From assembly GCA_030612965.1 (NCBI GenBank), contig JAUWMW010000048.1:1-11726 (forward strand): a DNA stretch of 11,726 nt, read 5' to 3'. This document shows, piece after piece, positions 7,342-11,726 of this stretch. Numbering within the stretch: position 1 is the stretch's first letter; each line of letters begins with the position of its first letter. The notes under the pieces are model-generated. The model was given only the letters and a program-made list of their open reading frames with translations. It was not told the origin of the DNA and ran no database searches. This stretch comes from a bacterium (GTDB lineage Bacteria > Zixibacteria > MSB-5A5 > GN15 > FEB-12). The position numbers and the translations under genes are program-made.

Positions 7342-7371
7342 CAGATAACCAGACGATAGCCGCTCTGTCAA
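7342..7371 (-). promoter_or_regulatory. Candidate sigma-70-type promoter for the HU gene
   Basis: A perfect -35 hexamer TTGACA lies at 7371-7366 on the minus strand. The -10 is weaker: TTATCT at 17-base spacing (7348-7343) or TATCTG at 18. Transcription would begin near 7336-7335, leaving a leader of roughly 50 bases before the HU ATG. The surrounding DNA is AT-rich compared with the coding flanks. A second TTGACA lies 14 bases upstream (7385-7380). The -35 is convincing and the -10 is only moderate. Confidence 0.55.
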
Positions 7372-7426
7372 TATAAAAATGTCAAAAAAACCCGTTAAAC
7401 CGGCGTTTTTGGGACCTTCAAAAGCA

Positions 7427-10400
7427 TCACCGGAAACGCTGAAGACCGGTGGTGAAGCTGTCGTGTCCGTTGTCGATCTTTATTTCAGGCAGATCGGTGA
7501 CAAACAGCTTGAATCCGAAGCCACGGTTGGAGCCGACCGGCACCCAATACAGACTGCCGCTCCAGCAGTGCAACTTCCTAATGATGTTGACTGAACTACT
7601 GATGGTTTTGCTCTCCAGGAAGTCGTAACGCTGGGTGTAAGTTACTCTTGTGCCTTCAGTTAGATCGAACGCCACGCCGAATTGCACAAAGAAGGAGTTG
7701 CTCTTGCTCCAGGCAGCACCACGCCCCGATTCGCTGTAGCGATAATCGAGTCTGCAATTCCAACTGCCCCGTCCAGCGCCGCCCGATGAGCCAGCCGTTT
7801 GCCCACTAAGTTGTGAGGCCGAATCAGCGCCTCTGGGAATACCAGTGTCGTCGAACAGCGGAAAAACCCCTTTAAGGTTGAAGCTGGCATTGAAACTGAA
7901 GCTTTGCCAAAACGGGGACCAAAAACTCAGTTCGTCCGTGTCGGGATCGTAGAGCGAGTGCGTGAAATCTCCGTGCAGATTCAGATTCGGCACCGCTGTC
8001 GACTGATAGGTGGTCTTGAGTATACTCCACGGTTTGTCGTCGGCTTCAAAGTTGTAACTCACACGGGAATTCAAGATCAGCAGGTTTAGGCTACGTTCAT
8101 CCTCACCACTCTTGATCCTAGACATGAAATCCTGTTTGAGAGCGAATGACACCAGTGAACTTTTTCTACTCCCGGCGCCGCCACCTGCAAAGGCGCGAAC
8201 CTCAGGATGGCGATCCACCTCCGGTGAATAACTGTAGCTGACACGTGGCTCCAGCACATGGCGCAGCCCGGTTACACCGACAACATTGGGCTGCACAGTG
8301 CCGTACAGCTTGGACGAAGCGGTCACACCGGTACTCCAGGAATAAGTGCGGTAAGTCCCCGGGTCGATCCCCTTGGCCTCGGACTGGTCGGTGCCAAATA
8401 TCTTGAACCAAGTCTCGCTGTACCGAAACGAGGGGATGATATTCACATAAGAACCCAATGCGATTCGTGGCAGAGTGACGGCCGGGCTGTGATTCAGCTT
8501 GATGTAATGTTTGCGACTCCGGTAGGAGATCGTGTCCTGGACCGTGACCGTGTCGGTGGTGAACTCCCACAGACCGGTACTGTCTACGAAAACACTGTCG
8601 AGGAGAACTTCTTCATGGGCAATAGTTGAGTCCGGCGTGGTGCGTGTCGAAAGGTGCTGGAGGCTTGGGGAGTAGCGAAGCGTGAAATTGTGATACCACT
8701 TCTGTTGCAGTTTGCCGTCGGCGTCGCGGCTGCCGTTGCCGAATGGATAAACCGTGGGCAGGGAGATATTCAGGTTGGGGATATTGTCCACCCGCGATTC
8801 TTTGTCCAGGTTGACCGTATGCGACAGCGTGGCCGTAAGGGATGCCGCCGAGCCGAACTTCTTGGAGATCGTCGCTTGTGATTTGATCTCGCGATTCAGA
8901 CGTTCTTCGAGATTCGGCGAGAAGTCGGTAAAGTAGCTCTTGTCCGATTGCATCTCTCCAAACGCCTTCACGGTTAGCGATGGTGTCAAATGATGGTTGT
9001 AGGCGCCCTTCACTGCCCACCGGTCCCGCCGACCTTCGTTGGCTGTAAACTTATTGTAGCTTGTCTCTCGTGTGAACGAGCCGGAGAGGTAGGTGTTCTC
9101 TATGACGTACCGTTTTGCGAAGCGCACTTTGGAGTTCAGCGTGAAAGTTCGGCGATTGTCATAGTAATCAAGCGAGTTTCTCCAGTCCCAGTACTCGGAC
9201 GGCGCCCAGAAGTAGCCTACATCTCTGACATAACGCACGCCGCGTTCGAAATTACCGAAGTCAAACGCCAGAAAACCGGAATGGCGGCCACGCTTTAGCG
9301 GAAACACATAGTATGGAATGACAAACAGCGGTACGCGGCCAAGGTAGAACACCACCGGACGCGCAATCAACTTGTCCCCTTCAATCAGCTTGATATCTTT
9401 GGAACGAAAATGAAAATGTGGTTCTTCCCAGTCGCAGGTGGTAAAGGAACCCTCTTCAATGTAAAAGATGTTCTCCTGTTCCTGGAACATCTTGTCCCCG
9501 TAGTAGTGACCCTTGTCGTAAGAGGACTTGGACTTGATGATCCTCCCCTTCTTCGTGATGAGCGAGTATTCGAGATAATCACCATACATCACGTCCGCGC
9601 CATCCTGCAACTCAACCGGCAAGTCGTTTGGTTGCATCCTTGCGGCCAAGCCGCTCGCTTCAACACTGCTGTCCGATTCCAATGACGCCGAAAAGGCCTC
9701 GACGATGCTGCCCTTGGTATCGAACAAAATGCGCTCAGCCGACAGCGCCATCGATCCGGATGTCACCCGGCCGCTTTCCTGCAGGGTGATCAACGAATCC
9801 ACCATATTGTACTCAATGAAGCGAGCGTTGTAGTCAACGGTGTCGGCGCTGGTGACAACCACACTGTCGCCGAGGGTTTTTCGCCCGTTGATATAAGTAC
9901 CGATAGCACCGCCGAGCACTTCCACCGCCAGCAATCGCTCGTTGTCGACACGGAAACGAATGGTGTCTCCGGAGACGGAATTCTCATGGAACTCCCGCCC
10001 GCCGCGAGTTGAAGGATAGTACCAGGAGTAGGCTTGTTCGGTACAAGTAATCCCACTGAGCAGACCGTTCTCGAAATCCATCAGTATCCGTCCACCCGAC
10101 AGAACCGAACGATCGGTGAAGATTCCGGCGGAGTCGACAGGCTGCACGAAATCCCCCGTTGCTGAATCGACGACTTCTATAGACCGGATCAAGTCATCTT
10201 GGTAGTATACGGTGATAAGCCCCCCCGACAGCCGGGATCCACCGCGCTCCGCCGTCGGCTCTTCCGAAAGTATCAGAACATTGTCGTCTCCATTCATAAC
10301 GGCGAGACCGGAATTCGAGGCGAACTCCTCCGATGAGATTATGACCTCGCCCACAGCAACCGCCAGCGACGAATCTCCGGTGTAAGCGACTGAATCAGCC

Positions 10401-10867
10401 AGCACTTCCACCATGGTTGCGCTGTCGGGATACTTGAGATACAGGAGCGGTCTTTGGTTCATGTAGAAGTTCTGTTCACGGCGGTCGAACACAGCGAACG
10501 GACCGACAGCGTAGATGGAGTCTTCAAACGACCACAATTCCACGCGCTCACCCCAGGCGGTGACGAGGGAATCGACGAGATCGTAGTATACGGAGTCGGC
10601 AGTGAGACTGTAGGCGCTGTCATCGACGCGCACATACCCGTTCAATCGGACGAATTCGTCCTGCGACCAGACGGCTGAGTCGCAGTAGATTTTGCCGGAT
10701 TGGGTCTCGAACTCGACGTTGCCTGTTACGTACGAAAGATACCTGCCGTCCTTGAGCAGCACTTCCAATTCGTCCATGTGCGTCAGCGTCAGTTCCGACT
10801 GTTCCTGAGCAGAACCGGCCATAGCGAAAACAAGTGACAGAACTATGACGATTGATCTTATGAACAC
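7427..10867 (-). CDS. lptD: LPS-assembly outer membrane protein LptD (OstA), large FCB-like form
   Basis: LptD inserts lipopolysaccharide into the outer leaflet of the outer membrane through a beta-barrel. A signal peptide covers 1-20 (hydrophobic 5-17, cleavage near GSAQ). Residues 24 to about 440 form a long beta-rich, OstA/LptA-like periplasmic region that appears to hold several repeated units. The core that identifies the family runs from about 428 to 600: GDYLEYSLITKKGRI, GSFTTCDWEEPHFHFRS (473-489), the LIARPVVFYL stretch (500-509), VIPYYVFPLKRGRHSGFL (516-533) and GYFWAPSEYWD. The rest is barrel-like alternating sequence ending in DLPEIKIDNG near the C-terminus. At 1146 residues it is much longer than E. 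coli LptD (784). The GTG at 10867 is preceded by AGGGG at 7-base spacing and preserves the signal peptide. It lies 4 bases after the alaX-type gene. No LptE is seen here. Confidence 0.88.
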   Translation of the reverse strand: MFIRSIVIVLSLVFAMAGSAQEQSELTLTHMDELEVLLKDGRYLSYVTGNVEFETQSGKIYCDSAVWSQDEFVRLNGYVRVDDSAYSLTADSVYYDLVDSLVTAWGERVELWSFEDSIYAVGPFAVFDRREQNFYMNQRPLLYLKYPDSATMVEVLADSVAYTGDSSLAVAVGEVIISSEEFASNSGLAVMNGDDNVLILSEEPTAERGGSRLSGGLITVYYQDDLIRSIEVVDSATGDFVQPVDSAGIFTDRSVLSGGRILMDFENGLLSGITCTEQAYSWYYPSTRGGREFHENSVSGDTIRFRVDNERLLAVEVLGGAIGTYINGRKTLGDSVVVTSADTVDYNARFIEYNMVDSLITLQESGRVTSGSMALSAERILFDTKGSIVEAFSASLESDSSVEASGLAARMQPNDLPVELQDGADVMYGDYLEYSLITKKGRIIKSKSSYDKGHYYGDKMFQEQENIFYIEEGSFTTCDWEEPHFHFRSKDIKLIEGDKLIARPVVFYLGRVPLFVIPYYVFPLKRGRHSGFLAFDFGNFERGVRYVRDVGYFWAPSEYWDWRNSLDYYDNRRTFTLNSKVRFAKRYVIENTYLSGSFTRETSYNKFTANEGRRDRWAVKGAYNHHLTPSLTVKAFGEMQSDKSYFTDFSPNLEERLNREIKSQATISKKFGSAASLTATLSHTVNLDKESRVDNIPNLNISLPTVYPFGNGSRDADGKLQQKWYHNFTLRYSPSLQHLSTRTTPDSTIAHEEVLLDSVFVDSTGLWEFTTDTVTVQDTISYRSRKHYIKLNHSPAVTLPRIALGSYVNIIPSFRYSETWFKIFGTDQSEAKGIDPGTYRTYSWSTGVTASSKLYGTVQPNVVGVTGLRHVLEPRVSYSYSPEVDRHPEVRAFAGGGAGSRKSSLVSFALKQDFMSRIKSGEDERSLNLLILNSRVSYNFEADDKPWSILKTTYQSTAVPNLNLHGDFTHSLYDPDTDELSFWSPFWQSFSFNASFNLKGVFPLFDDTGIPRGADSASQLSGQTAGSSGGAGRGSWNCRLDYRYSESGRGAAWSKSNSFFVQFGVAFDLTEGTRVTYTQRYDFLESKTISSSVNIIRKLHCWSGSLYWVPVGSNRGFGFKLFVTDLPEIKIDNGHDSFTTGLQRFR

Positions 10868-10871
10868 CTGC

Positions 10872-11726
10872 CTACCCCTGCATAACCGTATTTAGAAATG
10901 CCTCGATCTCGGCCAGCTTGTCCGCCTCCACACCGCCCAACTGCGCCAGGCGACCATTGCCGCCTCCCTTGAGACTGAAACGTTCCGACAACTGTTTTGC
11001 CAACTCACCGGCATCGAAGCGGCTTCCCTGAGCACAGGCCACAAACAGCCGAGTGTCGTGCACTAGCAAAGCGACACCGTTGATCTCGTCGGCGACTAAT
11101 GGCGCCAGTTGACCGGTAAGGCGGGCGTCAGGGAGATCGGAGCGACTGCATACCAGTTTCTTACTCTCAAGCCTGGCCTTCGCGGCCATAACCTCAGCCC
11201 GTCGCGGCAACAATTCCTTGTACAGATCCGTCAGTTGCCGGCGTATTGTTTTGCTCTCGGCGGCGAGGACTGCGAACTTATCCGGCAGATCCTGATGGTG
11301 ACAGGTCAGCGACTGAGCCAACTGCGACGTAACCTCGAATCGCGATCGGTAGTCCTCGAAAGCTCGCTCGGCAACCAGGAATTTCACCAGAGGATGTCCA
11401 CGTAGTTTCTCAAGACCGACAATCTTGAGCATACCGACTTCGGCTGAGTTGGAACAGTGGGTGCCGCCGCAGGCTAAACACTCAAGCTCGCCGATCCTGA
11501 CAACGCGAATCTTCCCTCCGCGCTGTGGCGGTTTGCGCAACGGCATTGAGGCCAATTCGTCCCCTTCGGCGAAGATGATTGTCACCGGATGAGCCTCGCG
11601 GATGATTTCGTTGGCGCGCTTTTCGACCTGATCCAATTGCTCGGAGGACGGCATGCTTCCTTGCAACTCAACAGCGCCGTACTCCTCGCCCAGATGCACC
11701 GAGACGGTCGGCATATCAAACAGCGT
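10872..11726 (-). CDS. Alanyl-tRNA editing protein, AlaX type with DHHA1 domain (5' end outside window)
   Basis: The frame is open to the window edge, and 285 codons including the stop are visible. These proteins hydrolyse mischarged Ser- or Gly-tRNA(Ala), acting as free-standing copies of the AlaRS editing domain. The TVSVHLGEEYGAVEL stretch near the left end is the part that normally follows the first zinc motif HxxxH, so that motif should lie just beyond 11726. The second zinc motif is visible as CGGTH within ECLACGGTHCSNSAEVG. The last ~140 residues form a DHHA1-like domain with GGGNGRLAQLGG near the end. The ATG at 11714 is internal to the conserved domain and is not the true start. No aminoacylation domain is seen, but a full AlaRS cannot be ruled out from the fragment alone; the short linker between editing and DHHA1 parts argues for AlaX. 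It is 4 bases from lptD, so the two are probably co-transcribed. Confidence 0.87.
   Translation of the reverse strand, partial: TLFDMPTVSVHLGEEYGAVELQGSMPSSEQLDQVEKRANEIIREAHPVTIIFAEGDELASMPLRKPPQRGGKIRVVRIGELECLACGGTHCSNSAEVGMLKIVGLEKLRGHPLVKFLVAERAFEDYRSRFEVTSQLAQSLTCHHQDLPDKFAVLAAESKTIRRQLTDLYKELLPRRAEVMAAKARLESKKLVCSRSDLPDARLTGQLAPLVADEINGVALLVHDTRLFVACAQGSRFDAGELAKQLSERFSLKGGGNGRLAQLGGVEADKLAEIEAFLNTVMQG
10875..10879 (-). promoter_or_regulatory. Shine-Dalgarno supporting the GTG start of lptD
   Basis: On the minus strand AGGGG lies in the final codons of the alaX-type gene and ends 7 bases before GTG at 10867. It supports GTG as the start. The next ATG (residue 16) would fall inside the signal peptide. 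Confidence 0.6.

Larger units (their letters stand above)
7284..7426. other. Intergenic region between lptD and HU
   Basis: This 143-base AT-rich gap holds the HU leader, the HU Shine-Dalgarno, the candidate promoter and a duplicated TTGACA. A run of seven T (minus strand, 7390-7384) lies about 37 bases after the lptD stop, but I find no stable hairpin before it, so how lptD transcription ends is unclear. Confidence 0.7.

Noticed and set aside
7384..7426. Intrinsic terminator after lptD
   Set aside because: There is a run of seven T, but the bases before it form only a 3-bp CCG/CGG stem.
7379..7594. Plus-strand open frame beginning in the lptD-HU gap
   Set aside because: There is no Shine-Dalgarno, most of it is antisense to the lptD end, and no domain is visible.
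11712..11714. ATG at 11714 as the start of the tRNA editing gene
   Set aside because: The frame remains open to the window edge, and the first visible residues are the middle of the conserved editing domain.
1..11726. Mobile elements, CRISPR arrays, tRNA or rRNA genes, phage or defence genes
   Set aside because: Reading both strands by eye, I saw no repeat-spacer pattern, transposase, integrase, terminal repeats or structural RNA. Nearly every base is accounted for by intact housekeeping genes.

Overview
The window reads as an ordinary chromosomal segment of a Gram-negative (two-membrane) bacterium. All ten recognisable genes lie on the minus strand, so transcription runs from high to low coordinates. 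The genes are packed tightly, and only two gaps exceed about 90 bases. I see no mobile element, CRISPR array, rRNA or tRNA. An outer membrane is indicated by three separate export factors: an LptD-type LPS assembly protein, a BamD-type lipoprotein and a LolA-like lipoprotein carrier. The LptD resembles the FCB-group form rather than the proteobacterial one. Together with the gene mix, this suggests an FCB-related or uncultured candidate phylum of that kind (Zixibacteria-like is a guess). The taxonomic placement is inference only.

Layout in order of transcription. (1) 11726-10872 holds an alanyl-tRNA editing protein (AlaX type) whose start lies outside the window. It is followed 4 bases later by a large lptD (10867-7427) that starts with GTG. 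(2) A 143-base gap carries the promoter of a short HU gene (7283-7008), which ends at a clear intrinsic terminator (6986-6951). HU therefore looks like an insulated single-gene unit. (3) A seven-gene run follows: ftsK (6912-4588), lolA-like (4556-3945), rimO (3943-2621), a membrane-anchored lytic transglycosylase (2617-1973), bamD-like (1976-1044), nadD (1060-449) and the first 150 codons of polA (452-1, cut by the window edge). Spacings in this run range from a 17-base overlap to a 31-base gap. Two junctions are 4-base stop/start overlaps, so co-transcription and translational coupling are likely.

The shared theme is the cell envelope. LptD places LPS in the outer membrane, LolA ferries lipoproteins to it, BamD helps fold barrels such as LptD into it, and the transglycosylase cuts peptidoglycan. 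FtsK links division to chromosome segregation. These are mixed with core information and metabolism genes (HU, RimO, NadD, PolA, AlaX). I did not find a new defence, mobile or regulatory system. The points most worth a second look are structural variations: a very long N-terminal region in LptD, a C-terminal extension of BamD that overlaps the nadD start, a cysteine-rich LolA-like protein, and the promoter/terminator arrangement around HU.
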